Shown piece by piece: positions 34,971 to 48,316 of a stretch of 64,000 nucleotides of DNA (position 1 is its first letter; each line of letters opens with the position of its first letter). Origin of the DNA: Skermanella rosea (GTDB taxonomy: Bacteria > Pseudomonadota > Alphaproteobacteria > Azospirillales > Azospirillaceae); the NCBI RefSeq assembly GCF_016806835.2, contig NZ_CP086111.1:1037001-1101000 (forward strand), in the 5' to 3' direction. Below the pieces are notes generated by a model. That model was not told the DNA's origin. It worked only from the letters and a program-made list of their open reading frames with translations, and did not search any database. The position numbers and the translations under genes are program-made.

Positions 34971-37886
34971 TCAGGTGGCGGCGATCAGGCGCGGGTGGAT
35001 CACCCTGAAGGCCGGCAGGCGTATGGTCACGGTGGTCCCGACGCCCGGCTGGCTCTTCAGTTCGAGCGTTCCGCCGTGCAGGTTGACCAGCGACCGGGTG
35101 ATGGGCAGGCCCAGGCCGGTCCCCGATTCGCCGGCCATGTAGGCGTTCCGGGTCTGGCCGAACGGCTCCAGCACCTTTTCCATCTGGTCGGCGGCAATGC
35201 CGATTCCCGTGTCGCGCACGGTCATGACGATGTCGCCGTCCTGCTCCTCGCGGCCGGTCACCTCGATCTCGCCGCCGCGCTCGGTGAACTTCACCGCGTT
35301 GGTCAGCAGGTTGATCAGGATCTGCTTCAGCGCGCGCTCGTCGCCCATGACGGGCGGCAGGCGGTCGATCGCGGTCTTCAGCGTCAGGTCCTTGCGCAGC
35401 GCCCGTTCGCGGACCAGCCGGATCACCGGGTCGATGATCCGGGTCAGGTCGACATGCTCCTCTTCCAGCTCGTACCGGCCGGCCTCGATCTTGGACAGGT
35501 CCAGGATGTCGTTGATCAGGCTCAGCAGGTGGCGGGCGCTGTCCAGGACGTTGCGGTTGTACTCGGTATAGCGGGGCGATCCGAGCGGGCCGAAATACTC
35601 CTGGTCCATGATCTCGGAGAAGCCCAGGATCGCGTTCAGCGGCGTGCGCAGCTCGTGGCTCATATGGGCCAGGAATTCCGACTTGGCCCGGCTGGCCGCC
35701 TCGGCCAGCCCTCTCGTCTCCTCCGCCTCCCGCCGGGCCTGGTCCAGCTTGCGGGCCAGCACCGACAGGTCGGCCGCCTGGCGCTCCAGCCGGTCGCGGG
35801 CCTGGAAGATCTCCTGCTCGCGGCGCTTCTGCTCGCTGATGTCCAGCAGCACGCCGACCGACATGCGGTGGCCGTCGGCGACATACTCGTCGACCGCCAG
35901 ATAGGCCGGGAAGGTGCGGCCGTCGCGGGTGCGCGCCGTGACCTCCCGGGCGACGCCCAGGATCGGCTGGGTTCCGGCGGCCGAGGGGACGGGCGGGATC
36001 AGCGTGTCGATCGTCAGCCCCTTGGCCTCGGCCGCCCGGTAGCCGAACAGGTGCTCGGCGGCCGGGTTGAAGAGCTGGATCCTGCCGTGCTCGTCATGGA
36101 CCAGGATGCCGGTCACCGCCACGTCCAGGACGGCGCGCAGCCGCGCCTTGCTGTCCGCCAGGGCGCGCTCGTTCTCCCGCAGTTCCGTGACGTCCTGGAT
36201 GATGCCGAACAGCCTCGTCGTCTGCTCGCCCTTGGGCTGCTCCCCGCCGACGCGGCTCCGGGTGAATTCCTCGCGGACATGCCGCTCGGTGCCGTCGGGA
36301 CGGATGATCCGGTACTCGCGCGTGCAGTCCGGCCCGTCCGCGAGGTCCGCGTCGTTGAGGCGGGACCGGTCGTCCGGGTGGATCGACGAGCGCCAGCTCT
36401 CCAGGGTCGGCGGCAAGTCCGGGTCGCGTCCCCAGATCTCGTAGAGCGTGTCGGACCAGACCACGCCGCCGGTCCCGAGATCGATCGTCCACCAGCCGAT
36501 CCCGGCGATCCGCTGGGCCTGCCGCAGGCGGCGCTCGCTCTCGCGCAGCCTTTCCTCCTGCCGCTCGCGGTCGGTGACGTCGTTGGCCGCCACCATGAGG
36601 AAAAGCTGCCCCGACGCGTCGGAGAAGCCGCCGACCGTGATCAGGACGCGGCGGATGCGGCCGTCGGAGTGGCGCAGCTTCAGGATCTGGGGCGGCAGCT
36701 GGTCGCCGGGATGGCCGAACCGCAGCAGGTCGTGCGCCCGGTTGCGTTCGTCGGGGGGAAACACCTCGACGAAGGGGCGCTGCACCAGCTGCCGCTCGGG
36801 GATGCCGCACAGCGTGCCGTAGGCCGCGTTGGCGCGGACCACCCTGCCGTCGGCGTCGACCATGCAGAAGCCGGTTCCCGCCGCGTCGTAGGTCGCCGAC
36901 AGCAGGCCGTGGGCGAGCACCTGCCGGCGGTACTGCCCCAGCATCAGGACCACGACCGTGGTGAACCCCGCGAGCACGACGCCGGTGATCAGCGCGTTCT
37001 GGATCAGGTCGCGGGTCCAGTCCGCCAGGACGTCGGTCTTGGCTAGCCCCACCGCCACGAACAGCGGCAACGTGCCGACGCGCTGGTAGGCCAGGACCCG
37101 CTCCTGTTCGTCGAAGCAGCATTTGACGTCGACCGATGCGGGCAGCTGGGGCTGAGAGTTGCGGATGGTGTTCAGCAGCGAACCGTCGGGCAGCTTGCGG
37201 CCGATCAGGTTCTCCCGGAACGGGTGGGAGGTGATGATGGTCCCGTTCTCGTGCATCAGGAACAGGATGCCGTGCGTTCCCGCCGCCATCGAGTCGAAGA
37301 AGCGCCGCGAGATGTCCGGCTTGACCGCCGCCGCCGCCACCCCGGCGAAGGCGCCGTCGCGGGGCCGGCTGATCCGGCGGCTCATCGAGAAATAAAGGTC
37401 GGTTCCCCCGCCGTCCATGGATGGGGCGCCGACGAACAGGCTGGGTCCGGAAGTGTCCTTGTGGGCCTGGAAGAAATCGTTCCGGGAGCTGTCCATCGGC
37501 TCCACCGGATAGCGGCGGGAGTGGATGCGGACGATGCCGTTCGGATCGATGATCAGCATGTGCCGGATCTGCGCCAGCTCGCTGCCGATGCTGCTCGCCT
37601 CCAGCGTCGCCAGATAGTCCCAGTCGCTCCACGAATCGCCCAGGCGGGTGATGTCCAGTTCGCTGAAATGCTCGACCGCGCTGCGCAGGGCGATGTCGTT
37701 GATCTCGAACATGCGAAGCGTGTGCTCCGTCGCGAGATTGGCGAGCGCGCGGGACTTCTCCGCGGCCTGCATCAGCGCGTCGGACCTGGTCGTCCACTCG
37801 TTGTATCCGAGCATCGCTACCACTACGAAGAGCAGAAGCGCATAGATCCTCAGGAAAATGGTCGGCGTTACGCGCTGTTGGGTCAC
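34971..37886 (-). CDS. Sensor histidine kinase with periplasmic sensor and three PAS domains
   Basis: A 971-residue membrane kinase. A membrane helix at residues 10-28 and another near 290-310 flank a periplasmic Cache-like sensor (about 35-285). Three PAS modules follow: FCMVDADGRVVRANAAYG near 335-440, WWTIDLGTGGVVWSDTLYE near 465-575 and VTGILVHDEHGRIQLFNPAAE near 585-700. The HisKA box MSHELRTPLNAIL (phospho-accepting His around residue 742) and a HATPase with NLLTNAVKF, DTGIGI and GTGLGLPI complete it. No response regulator gene is adjacent, so the partner is elsewhere. The signal could be a small periplasmic metabolite (inference). Confidence 0.88.
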   Translation of the reverse strand: MTQQRVTPTIFLRIYALLLFVVVAMLGYNEWTTRSDALMQAAEKSRALANLATEHTLRMFEINDIALRSAVEHFSELDITRLGDSWSDWDYLATLEASSIGSELAQIRHMLIIDPNGIVRIHSRRYPVEPMDSSRNDFFQAHKDTSGPSLFVGAPSMDGGGTDLYFSMSRRISRPRDGAFAGVAAAAVKPDISRRFFDSMAAGTHGILFLMHENGTIITSHPFRENLIGRKLPDGSLLNTIRNSQPQLPASVDVKCCFDEQERVLAYQRVGTLPLFVAVGLAKTDVLADWTRDLIQNALITGVVLAGFTTVVVLMLGQYRRQVLAHGLLSATYDAAGTGFCMVDADGRVVRANAAYGTLCGIPERQLVQRPFVEVFPPDERNRAHDLLRFGHPGDQLPPQILKLRHSDGRIRRVLITVGGFSDASGQLFLMVAANDVTDRERQEERLRESERRLRQAQRIAGIGWWTIDLGTGGVVWSDTLYEIWGRDPDLPPTLESWRSSIHPDDRSRLNDADLADGPDCTREYRIIRPDGTERHVREEFTRSRVGGEQPKGEQTTRLFGIIQDVTELRENERALADSKARLRAVLDVAVTGILVHDEHGRIQLFNPAAEHLFGYRAAEAKGLTIDTLIPPVPSAAGTQPILGVAREVTARTRDGRTFPAYLAVDEYVADGHRMSVGVLLDISEQKRREQEIFQARDRLERQAADLSVLARKLDQARREAEETRGLAEAASRAKSEFLAHMSHELRTPLNAILGFSEIMDQEYFGPLGSPRYTEYNRNVLDSARHLLSLINDILDLSKIEAGRYELEEEHVDLTRIIDPVIRLVRERALRKDLTLKTAIDRLPPVMGDERALKQILINLLTNAVKFTERGGEIEVTGREEQDGDIVMTVRDTGIGIAADQMEKVLEPFGQTRNAYMAGESGTGLGLPITRSLVNLHGGTLELKSQPGVGTTVTIRLPAFRVIHPRLIAAT

Positions 37887-38001
37887 GGGAATTCCAGGAT
37901 TGGAGTCGCCGATACGGTGACCTTTCCGGTCATTGGACCCGTTTCATAGCACGAAAGGATTATTAAATGCCACGCATTAGGATTGCGACCTAATGGTGAG
38001 G

Positions 38002-38442
38002 CTATTTTTGATAGAGAACGTAAGGATCGTCCGCCGGCAAGGTTGCGGAAGCCGCGACCCAGCCGTTGCGCTCGTAAAAGGCGCGGGCGCCCTGGTTGGC
38101 CGCGAGGCATTTCAGGCGGGCAGGGCGGAACAGATGGGAGCAGGCGCGCTCCAGGAGGATGGTCCCGACGCCGCGGTGCTGCCAGCGGGGATCGACGAAC
38201 AGGTTGTGGACGAAATTCTCCGGACGGTAGATCGAGGCGAATCCGACGACGACTCCGCCGACTTCCGCTACCCAGACCTCCTCCTCCTCGATCGCCCTGT
38301 GATAGTCCTCCAGGACGAAGGATCCGGCCGGCTGCCAGTGGAAAGCGGACCGGCGGGAAGCCAGGTAGATTTCAGCGCAACGCTGCCCGTCCATCCCGTT
38401 GGCCGGCCGGACGGAGATCTCCATTCCCGCGCACTCAGGCAT
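38002..38442 (-). CDS. GNAT-family N-acetyltransferase
   Basis: A 146-residue acetyltransferase. The core GNAT motifs are seen: EEVWVAEVGGVVVGFA, NFVHNLFVDPRWQHRGVGTIL with the acetyl-CoA-binding RGVG loop, and ANQGARAFYERNGWV. It acetylates a small molecule or a protein, unidentified here. Two starts are possible, ATG at 38442 (preceded by a G-rich Shine-Dalgarno-like stretch) and ATG at 38424, which begins directly at the family N terminus MEISVRPAN. It lies between the sensor kinase and gltB on the same strand. Confidence 0.8.
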   Translation of the reverse strand: MPECAGMEISVRPANGMDGQRCAEIYLASRRSAFHWQPAGSFVLEDYHRAIEEEEVWVAEVGGVVVGFASIYRPENFVHNLFVDPRWQHRGVGTILLERACSHLFRPARLKCLAANQGARAFYERNGWVAASATLPADDPYVLYQK

Positions 38443-38600
38443 GACGTCGGCCCCCCTGCGTCTCCACCCCCTCCTGACCGGAAACAGTCGGGAGAGTGGT
38501 TTATTCGCGGTAACCTTAGCCAACGCGCCGGGCGGGCGATAGGCCGGCCCCGCCGGGCCGGCCCTCATGCGACATATAGCGCCGGGATGCGCCTTCCCGG

Positions 38601-43139
<4,539 letters not shown>

Positions 43140-43210
43140 GGGGCGGTTCCTTTCTTGGTCCGACGTCTCTTGGTCCAACGTCGAGGGACATGGCATCGAG
43201 GGGGCGGCCG

Positions 43211-44665
43211 TCACTCGGCCGCGACGGCGGCGGATGCGCCGGCCTCGGCCTTCTGCATCAGGTAGGCGTGCATGTGCTCGGCGACGTCGCGGCCGTCGCG
43301 GATCGCCCACACGACCAAGCTGGCGCCGCGCACGATGTCGCCGGCGGCGAAGACGCCGTCCAGGCTGGTCATCATGGTGCGGAAATTCACCGTCACGGTG
43401 CCCCAGCGGCTGACCTTCAGGCCGGTCTCGCCGAACAGGGTCGGCAGGTCCTCCGGATCGAAGCCCAGCGCCTTGATCACCAGGTCGGCGTCCAGCGTGT
43501 AGGAGGAGCCGTCGATCACCTGCGGGATCTGCCGGCCGCTGGCGTCGGCGACGCCGAGATGGATGCGGTGCGCGCGGACGCCGGTCACGACGCCGTCCTT
43601 GCCCTCGAATGCCTCCGGGGCGGACTGCCAGACGAACTCGACGCCCTCCTCCTCGGCGTTGCGGACCTCGCGCTGGGAGCCCGGCATGTTGGCGCGGTTG
43701 CGGCGGTACAGGCACTTGACCGATTTGGCGCCCTGGCGGACCGCCGTGCGGACGCAGTCCATGGCGGTGTCGCCGCCGCCGATCACGACGACGTCCTTGC
43801 CCGCCGCGTTCAGCGCGCCGCTGTCATAGTCGGGAACCGCGTCGCCCAGGCCCTGGCGGTTGCTGGTCGTCAGGTATTGCAGCGCGGGCACGATGTTGCC
43901 CAGGTCGGAGCCGGGGACCGTCAGGTCGCGCGCCTTGTACACGCCGGTCGCGATCAGCACGGCGTCGTGCTTCGCCCGCAGCTCGGCCAGCGTGGCGTCG
44001 CGGCCGACCTCGAAATCGGTGTGGAAGATGACGCCCTCGTCGACCAGCAGCTGGACCCGGCGGCTGACCACGTGCTTCTCCAGCTTGAAGCCGGGAATGC
44101 CGTACATCATCAGGCCGCCGATCCGGTCGTAGCGGTCGTAGACGTGGACCTCGTACCCCTTGATGCGCAGCTGCTCGGCCGCCGACATGCCGCCGGGGCC
44201 GCCGCCGATGATGGCGACGGACTGCCCGCGCTCGCGGAGCGGCAGGCGCGGCTTGACCCAGCCCCGCTCCCACGCGGTGTCGTTGATGTATTTCTCGATC
44301 GATCCGATGGTGACCGTGCCGTGGGTCGACTGCTCGATCGTGCAGTTGCCCTCGCACAGGCGGTCCTGCGGGCAGATGCGGCCGCAGATCTCCGGCAGGT
44401 TGCTGGTCGCCGACGACAGTTCGTAGGCCTCTTCCAGCCGTCCCTCGGCGGTGAGCTTCAGCCAGTCAGGGATGTTGTTGTGGAGCGGGCAGTGGACCTG
44501 GCAGAACGGCACGCCGCACTGGGAACACCGGCCGGACTGTTCCTCGGCACCTTCCTGGTCGAACTCGCCATAGATCTCGTTGAAGTCGTGCCTGCGCGTC
44601 GCTGCATCCCGTTTGTCGGGCATGCGCTGGTCGGTGCGGACGAACTGCAACATCTTCTGCGCCAT
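43211..44665 (-). CDS. gltD: Glutamate synthase [NADPH] small (beta) subunit
   Basis: A 484-residue flavoprotein that passes electrons from NADPH to GltB. Two iron-sulfur cysteine motifs are present: RCSQCGVPFCQVHCPL and CGRICPQDRLCEGNC. The FAD-binding site is VAIIGGGPGGMSAAEQLRIKG and the NADPH-binding site is VVVIGGGDTAMDCVRTAVRQG. GAAGGA nine bases upstream supports ATG at 44665 rather than a TTG nine bases earlier. It precedes gltB, the reverse of the order in Escherichia coli. It forms an operon with gltB. Confidence 0.96.
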   Translation of the reverse strand: MAQKMLQFVRTDQRMPDKRDAATRRHDFNEIYGEFDQEGAEEQSGRCSQCGVPFCQVHCPLHNNIPDWLKLTAEGRLEEAYELSSATSNLPEICGRICPQDRLCEGNCTIEQSTHGTVTIGSIEKYINDTAWERGWVKPRLPLRERGQSVAIIGGGPGGMSAAEQLRIKGYEVHVYDRYDRIGGLMMYGIPGFKLEKHVVSRRVQLLVDEGVIFHTDFEVGRDATLAELRAKHDAVLIATGVYKARDLTVPGSDLGNIVPALQYLTTSNRQGLGDAVPDYDSGALNAAGKDVVVIGGGDTAMDCVRTAVRQGAKSVKCLYRRNRANMPGSQREVRNAEEEGVEFVWQSAPEAFEGKDGVVTGVRAHRIHLGVADASGRQIPQVIDGSSYTLDADLVIKALGFDPEDLPTLFGETGLKVSRWGTVTVNFRTMMTSLDGVFAAGDIVRGASLVVWAIRDGRDVAEHMHAYLMQKAEAGASAAVAAE

Positions 44666-45026
44666 GGCGAACAATCCTTCAGCTCAGCCCCTCGGGACGT
44701 CAAAGGCTTAATCGGGCCCCCGGTCGCATCCAAAGGGTCACGGCCACATCGGCGTAACCGCGGGGAGGTGGAAACAAACTTGTCCAGACTATGCCGGGTG
44801 CAGCCGATATACGTCATATTCATAGGCCTTTCCAGCAAAAAACAGCGGATAGGTCATGATCATTGACTAATTTGCCGGAGCCACCCCGGTTTGTCTGAAA
44901 TTTGTGCAGGCCGCCTTCTCGGTTAGGTGTCAAATAGGTCCGAAATGGGACTATAGCCCAAGACCGCCAGCATCCTCGCGCCTTTACGCAACCGGTGACG
45001 CGGTGCATCAACACGCCAGGATAGGC
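44666..45026. other. Gene-free region upstream of gltD
   Basis: This 361-base stretch between gltD and the terminator of the convergent-side gene holds the gltD leader. It is A+T-richer than its neighbours. I found no sigma-54-type GG/GC promoter and no clear riboswitch. No convincing -35/-10 pair was seen either. Confidence 0.4.
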
Positions 45027-45057
45027 AAAAAAAATGCGGGCTGGGAAGCCCGCATTT
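45027..45057 (-). terminator. Rho-independent terminator of the NDUFA9-like gene
   Basis: Read leftward, AAATGCGGGCT and AGCCCGCATTT form a perfect 11-base stem with a four-base loop, followed by an eight-base T-run (45034-45027 on the plus strand as A). It lies 29 bases after the stop codon at 45086. Confidence 0.92.
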
Positions 45058-45085
45058 CCGAAGCGCCGGAACAGGACGGCCGGGA

Positions 45086-46051
45086 TCAGGCGGTATAGCC
45101 GCCCGCGCGCTGCGAATAGCGCCCGCCGACGCGGAACCGGTCCAGGTATGTCGGGATGATGACCTCCGCCGCGGTCGGGTCGATGCCCAGGTCGTGGATC
45201 GTCGCCGCGCCCGGCGAGACCACGTTGTCCGACTTCAGCAGTTCCACCTGGTCGACCGTCAGCATGGGCTTGGGCAGCTTGCCGAGGATCCTTCCCTGGA
45301 GTTCCGCCATGGACCAGGAAATCGGGACCAGGAAACGCTTGCGCCGCGTCTCCGCCAGCACGAGCTCCATGAGCCGCCGGAACGTGTAGACCCGCGGACC
45401 GCCCAGCTCGTAGGTCTTGCCCTGGGCCTCCGGCAGCTCCAGGGCCTTCATGATCGCCTCGGCGACGTCGCCGACATAGACCGGCTGGAACCTGGTGTGG
45501 CCGCCGCCGATCAGCGGCAGGGCGGGGAAGATCCGGGCCATCGCCGCGAAGCGGTTGAAGAAATCGTCCTCCGGCCCGAAGACGATGCTGGGCCGCAGGA
45601 TCGTCGCTTCGGGGAACGCCTCCAGCACCGCCTGCTCCCCTGCCGCCTTGGTCCGGGCATAGGCCGAGGCGGAGTTGGCGTCGGCCCCGATCGCCGAGAT
45701 CTGGACGAAGCGCCGGGCGCCGGCCGCCTTGGCGGCGCGCGCGATGCGGCCCGGCGCGTCGGCCTGCGTGCCCTGGAAAGTGTTGGAGCCGGATTCGTAG
45801 AGGATGCCGATCAGGTTGATCACGATGTCGGCGCCCTGCACGGCGGCCGCGACCGAGGCGTCGTCGTTGATGTTGGTCGCGATCGGGATGATCTGGCCCA
45901 CCGCGCCGTTCATGCGCAGGAAATTGGCTGTGCTCGGGTGGCGGGTCGCGACCCGGATCACCGTGCCGGTCTTCGCCAGCCGCTTGATCAGGTGGCGGCC
46001 GATGAACCCGGACCCGCCGAAAACCGTGGCTACCCGATACCGAAAGGACAT
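45086..46051 (-). CDS. Complex I NDUFA9-like NAD(P)-binding protein
   Basis: A 321-residue atypical short-chain dehydrogenase. The Rossmann motif VFGGSGFIGRHLIKRLAKTG is at the N terminus, followed by GADIVINLIGILYESGSNTF and FVQISAIGADANSASAYARTKAAGE, which holds the Tyr-x3-Lys pair. Relatives are the NDUFA9 subunit of complex I and bacterial homologues, which bind NADPH and quinone-related lipids; a free role in quinone biosynthesis or complex I assembly is possible. GGAG seven bases before ATG at 46051 supports the start. A strong terminator follows. Confidence 0.8.
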   Translation of the reverse strand: MSFRYRVATVFGGSGFIGRHLIKRLAKTGTVIRVATRHPSTANFLRMNGAVGQIIPIATNINDDASVAAAVQGADIVINLIGILYESGSNTFQGTQADAPGRIARAAKAAGARRFVQISAIGADANSASAYARTKAAGEQAVLEAFPEATILRPSIVFGPEDDFFNRFAAMARIFPALPLIGGGHTRFQPVYVGDVAEAIMKALELPEAQGKTYELGGPRVYTFRRLMELVLAETRRKRFLVPISWSMAELQGRILGKLPKPMLTVDQVELLKSDNVVSPGAATIHDLGIDPTAAEVIIPTYLDRFRVGGRYSQRAGGYTA

Positions 46052-46231
46052 CGATTTCTCCAAGCCTGAAATTGCCGGCGCCCCCTCTTCCGGCGCTGGG
46101 ACCAGCGTCGCGGGGCTGTTGGGCAGTGCTTATAACGAAAGCGGGCGCGCGGAGCCAGCGCCGCGGCACCGGTGCGGCAGCGACGCCGCGCCGCCTCTCC
46201 CCGCCCGGGCCGGGAGGGCGTGAAAAAGCAT

Positions 46232-46260
46232 TTGACAGCATGCCGGCCGGGCCATATATC
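46232..46260 (+). promoter_or_regulatory. Promoter of tRNA-Leu
   Basis: TTGACA (46232-46237), 17 bases, then TATATC (46255-46260), 14 bases before the tRNA 5' end. The -35 box is consensus with ideal spacing. Confidence 0.8.
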
Positions 46261-46273
46261 CCGGTTCCACAAC

Positions 46274-46360
46274 GCCCAGGTGGCGGAATTGGTAGACGCG
46301 CAGGTTTCAGGTACCTGTGGCAGAAATGTCGTGGAAGTTCGAGTCTTCTCCTGGGCACCA
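46274..46360 (+). tRNA. tRNA-Leu(CAG)
   Basis: A complete 87-base tRNA with a long variable arm, as expected for class II tRNA-Leu, and encoded CCA. Acceptor arms GCCCAGG and CCTGGGC pair. Anticodon stem CAGGT/ACCTG with loop TTCAGGT gives anticodon CAG, which reads CUG, the commonest leucine codon here. A strong promoter precedes it. A nested hairpin and the RNase D-like gene follow. Confidence 0.97.
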
Positions 46361-46370
46361 ATTCCTCGGT

Positions 46371-46432
46371 AACGGCCGCTAGATCGCAGGCACCTTATCT
46401 CTACAAGGTGCACGTGGATCGAAGCGGCCGTT
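46371..46432 (+). repeat. Nested inverted repeat between tRNA-Leu and the RNase D-like gene
   Basis: Outer arms AACGGCCGCT (46371-46380) and AGCGGCCGTT (46423-46432) are perfect 10-base complements. Inside, GATC/GATC (46382-46385, 46417-46420) and CACCTT/AAGGTG (46391-46396, 46405-46410) pair again around an eight-base loop. The element starts 11 bases after the tRNA CCA end and finishes 23 bases before the next start codon. It has no U-run. It could be a tRNA-processing or transcript-stabilising structure, or a palindromic repeat of the genome. Confidence 0.6.
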
Positions 46433-46454
46433 CCCGCTTCCGGGATGGACTGCA

Positions 46455-47066
46455 GTGCCCATAGAGCTTTACGACGGCGATCTCCCCGACGATTACGATT
46501 TCGGCGCCAGCGTCGCCATCGATACCGAAACCATGGGGTTGAACCCCGTCCGGGACCGCCTGTGCCTGGTCCAGCTCTCGGCCGGCGACGGCAACTGCCA
46601 CATGGTGCAGTTCCGCCAGGGTCGATATGACGCGCCCAACCTGAAGCGGCTGCTGACCGACCCGGGCGTCACCAAGCTGTTTCACTTCGCCCGGTTTGAC
46701 ATCGCCGTCCTGCAAGCCTACCTGGGAGTCGTGTGCGAGCCGGTCTATTGCACCAAGATCGCTTCCAGGCTGGTGCGCACCTTCACCGATCGCCACGGAT
46801 TGAAGGACCTATGCAAGGACCTGCTGGGCGTGGAGTTGTCGAAGCAGCAGCAATCCTCGGACTGGGGTGCCGCCGACCTGACGCCCGAACAGCTGAAATA
46901 CGCGGCATCCGACGTGCTTCACCTGCACGAACTCCGCGGCAGGCTGGACGCCATGCTGGAGCGCGAGGGGCGCACCGGACTGGCGGCCGAATGCTTCCGG
47001 TTCCTGCCGACCCGCGCTGCGCTGGATCTCGGCGGCTGGGCGGACCAGGACATCTTCGCCCATTGA
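46455..47066 (+). CDS. RNase D-like 3'-5' exonuclease (single-domain)
   Basis: A 203-residue DEDDy exonuclease. The catalytic motifs are AIDTETMGL (Exo I), FHFARFDIAVL (Exo II) and YAASDVLHLHEL (Exo III, with Tyr and Asp). It lacks the HRDC domains of Escherichia coli RNase D and corresponds to the short form common in alphaproteobacteria. Such enzymes trim the 3' ends of tRNAs and other stable RNAs. GTG at 46455 is the start. It lies directly after tRNA-Leu and a nested hairpin, and could be transcribed through from the tRNA promoter. Confidence 0.87.
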   Translation: MPIELYDGDLPDDYDFGASVAIDTETMGLNPVRDRLCLVQLSAGDGNCHMVQFRQGRYDAPNLKRLLTDPGVTKLFHFARFDIAVLQAYLGVVCEPVYCTKIASRLVRTFTDRHGLKDLCKDLLGVELSKQQQSSDWGAADLTPEQLKYAASDVLHLHELRGRLDAMLEREGRTGLAAECFRFLPTRAALDLGGWADQDIFAH

Positions 47067-47156
47067 CCCCTCGCCGGCGGCGGTGCCGCCGGGCCGGAGA
47101 TGCACAGCATCCAGGCAGGATGTCATCGTCTGCGGCACTTTAGCGAGACCGCGGAT

Positions 47157-47185
47157 TTGACCCGGTTCCGGGCGGTGGGCATACT
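47157..47185 (+). promoter_or_regulatory. Promoter of the kdsD-lpt-rpoN cluster
   Basis: TTGACC (47157-47162), 17 bases, then CATACT (47180-47185), leaving a leader of about 105 bases before the kdsD start codon. The -35 box differs from consensus at one base. Confidence 0.6.
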
Positions 47186-47192
47186 GTCTTCG

Positions 47193-47231
47193 CCCAGGCC
47201 GGATCGGACCGGGCGCTTTCGCGCCCCTGGG
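47193..47231 (+). other. Nested hairpin in the kdsD leader
   Basis: CCCAGG (47193-47198) can pair with CCTGGG (47226-47231), and inside it GGGCGC (47211-47216) with GCGCCC (47221-47226) around the tetraloop TTTC. The two stems share one base. Just downstream of the promoter, it could shape the leader mRNA or modulate transcription; there is no U-run. Confidence 0.4.
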
Positions 47232-47298
47232 ACGAAATTCACCCGACGAGTGCAACCCGACGGGAATTTGCCCGAACAGACTTGGGAGTTAGCCAGCC

Positions 47299-48312
47299 TT
47301 GGACCATTCGACCGACCCCGACAGGACGCTCGCGCAGACGGCGCCGGTCGACGTGTTGCTCGACGGCGACATCGCGGTGGCCGGGCGGGTCCTTCGCCTG
47401 GAGGCGGAGGCGCTGATCGACCTCGCGGCGGGCCTTGACGCCAGCTTCGGCCGCGCGGTCGGGCTGCTCGGGCGCATCACGGGCCGCGTCGTGGTCACCG
47501 GCATGGGCAAGAGCGGGCATGTGGCGCGCAAGATCGCGGCGACGCTCGCCTCCACCGGGACGCCGGCGCTGTGGGTCCACCCCGGCGAGGCGAGCCACGG
47601 CGACCTGGGAATGATCGGGAAGGACGACGCGGTGATCGCGCTGTCCAACTCGGGCGACACGGCCGAGCTGGCGGACATCGTCGCCTATGCCAAGCGATTC
47701 CGCATCCCGCTGATCGGCATCACCCGGCGGGCGCACTCGTCGCTGGCCGAGCAGTCCGACGTGGCGCTGATCCTGCCGTCCAGCCCGGAGGCCTGTCCCC
47801 TCGGCCTGGCCCCGACCACGTCGACCACCATGATGATGGCGCTCGGCGACGCCCTGGCCGTGGCCCTGCTGGAGCGCCGCGGCTTTTCCGCCGCCGACTT
47901 CAAGGTGTTCCATCCCGGGGGCCAGCTCGGCCGGCAGCTGCTGCGCGTCACCGAGCTGATGCACAAGGGGGCGGAACTGCCGCTGGCGCCGATCGACATC
48001 CGGGTCTGCGACGCGATCCTGGTGATGACCGCCAAGAGCTTCGGCTGCGTCGGCCTGACCGGCCCCGACGGCCGGCTGGCCGGGATCATCACCGACGGCG
48101 ACCTGCGGCGCCACATGAACCCCGACCTGCTGGGCCGTCCCGCCGCGTCCGTCATGACCGCCGATCCCAAGACGATCAGGCCGTCGGCGCTGGCCGGGGA
48201 GGCATTGGGCATCATGAACGCCATGGCGATCACCAGCCTGTTCGTCACCGACGACGGCCGGCCGGTCGGCATCATCCACATCCATGATTGCCTGCGGGCC
48301 GGTGTGGCCTGA
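47299..48312 (+). CDS. kdsD: Arabinose-5-phosphate isomerase (KpsF/GutQ type)
   Basis: A 337-residue enzyme that converts ribulose-5-phosphate to arabinose-5-phosphate, the first step of Kdo synthesis for lipopolysaccharide. The sugar isomerase domain (residues 40-170) shows VVTGMGKSGHVARKIAATLAS, the substrate histidine in HPGEASHGDLGMI and LSNSGDTAEL. Two CBS domains (215-337) follow, with VMTAKSFGCVGLTGPDGRL and FVTDDGRPVGIIHIHD. The start is TTG at 47299, with GGGAG about ten bases upstream. It leads the kdsD-lptCAB-rpoN cluster. Confidence 0.93.
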   Translation: MDHSTDPDRTLAQTAPVDVLLDGDIAVAGRVLRLEAEALIDLAAGLDASFGRAVGLLGRITGRVVVTGMGKSGHVARKIAATLASTGTPALWVHPGEASHGDLGMIGKDDAVIALSNSGDTAELADIVAYAKRFRIPLIGITRRAHSSLAEQSDVALILPSSPEACPLGLAPTTSTTMMMALGDALAVALLERRGFSAADFKVFHPGGQLGRQLLRVTELMHKGAELPLAPIDIRVCDAILVMTAKSFGCVGLTGPDGRLAGIITDGDLRRHMNPDLLGRPAASVMTADPKTIRPSALAGEALGIMNAMAITSLFVTDDGRPVGIIHIHDCLRAGVA

Positions 48313-48316
48313 CGCC

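Noticed and set aside
37967-37993. Eight-codon frame with a Shine-Dalgarno sequence on the plus strand
   Set aside because: Nothing is encoded downstream on that strand for a leader peptide to control; chance is likelier.
44889-44900. GTTTGTCTGAAA, whose complement also occurs at 61820-61831
   Set aside because: A 12-base match between two spacers is expected by chance in a 64-kb window.
44666-45026. Possible sigma-54 promoter or glutamine-type riboswitch before gltD
   Set aside because: No GG-N10-GC pair with the right flanks and no recognisable riboswitch core were seen.
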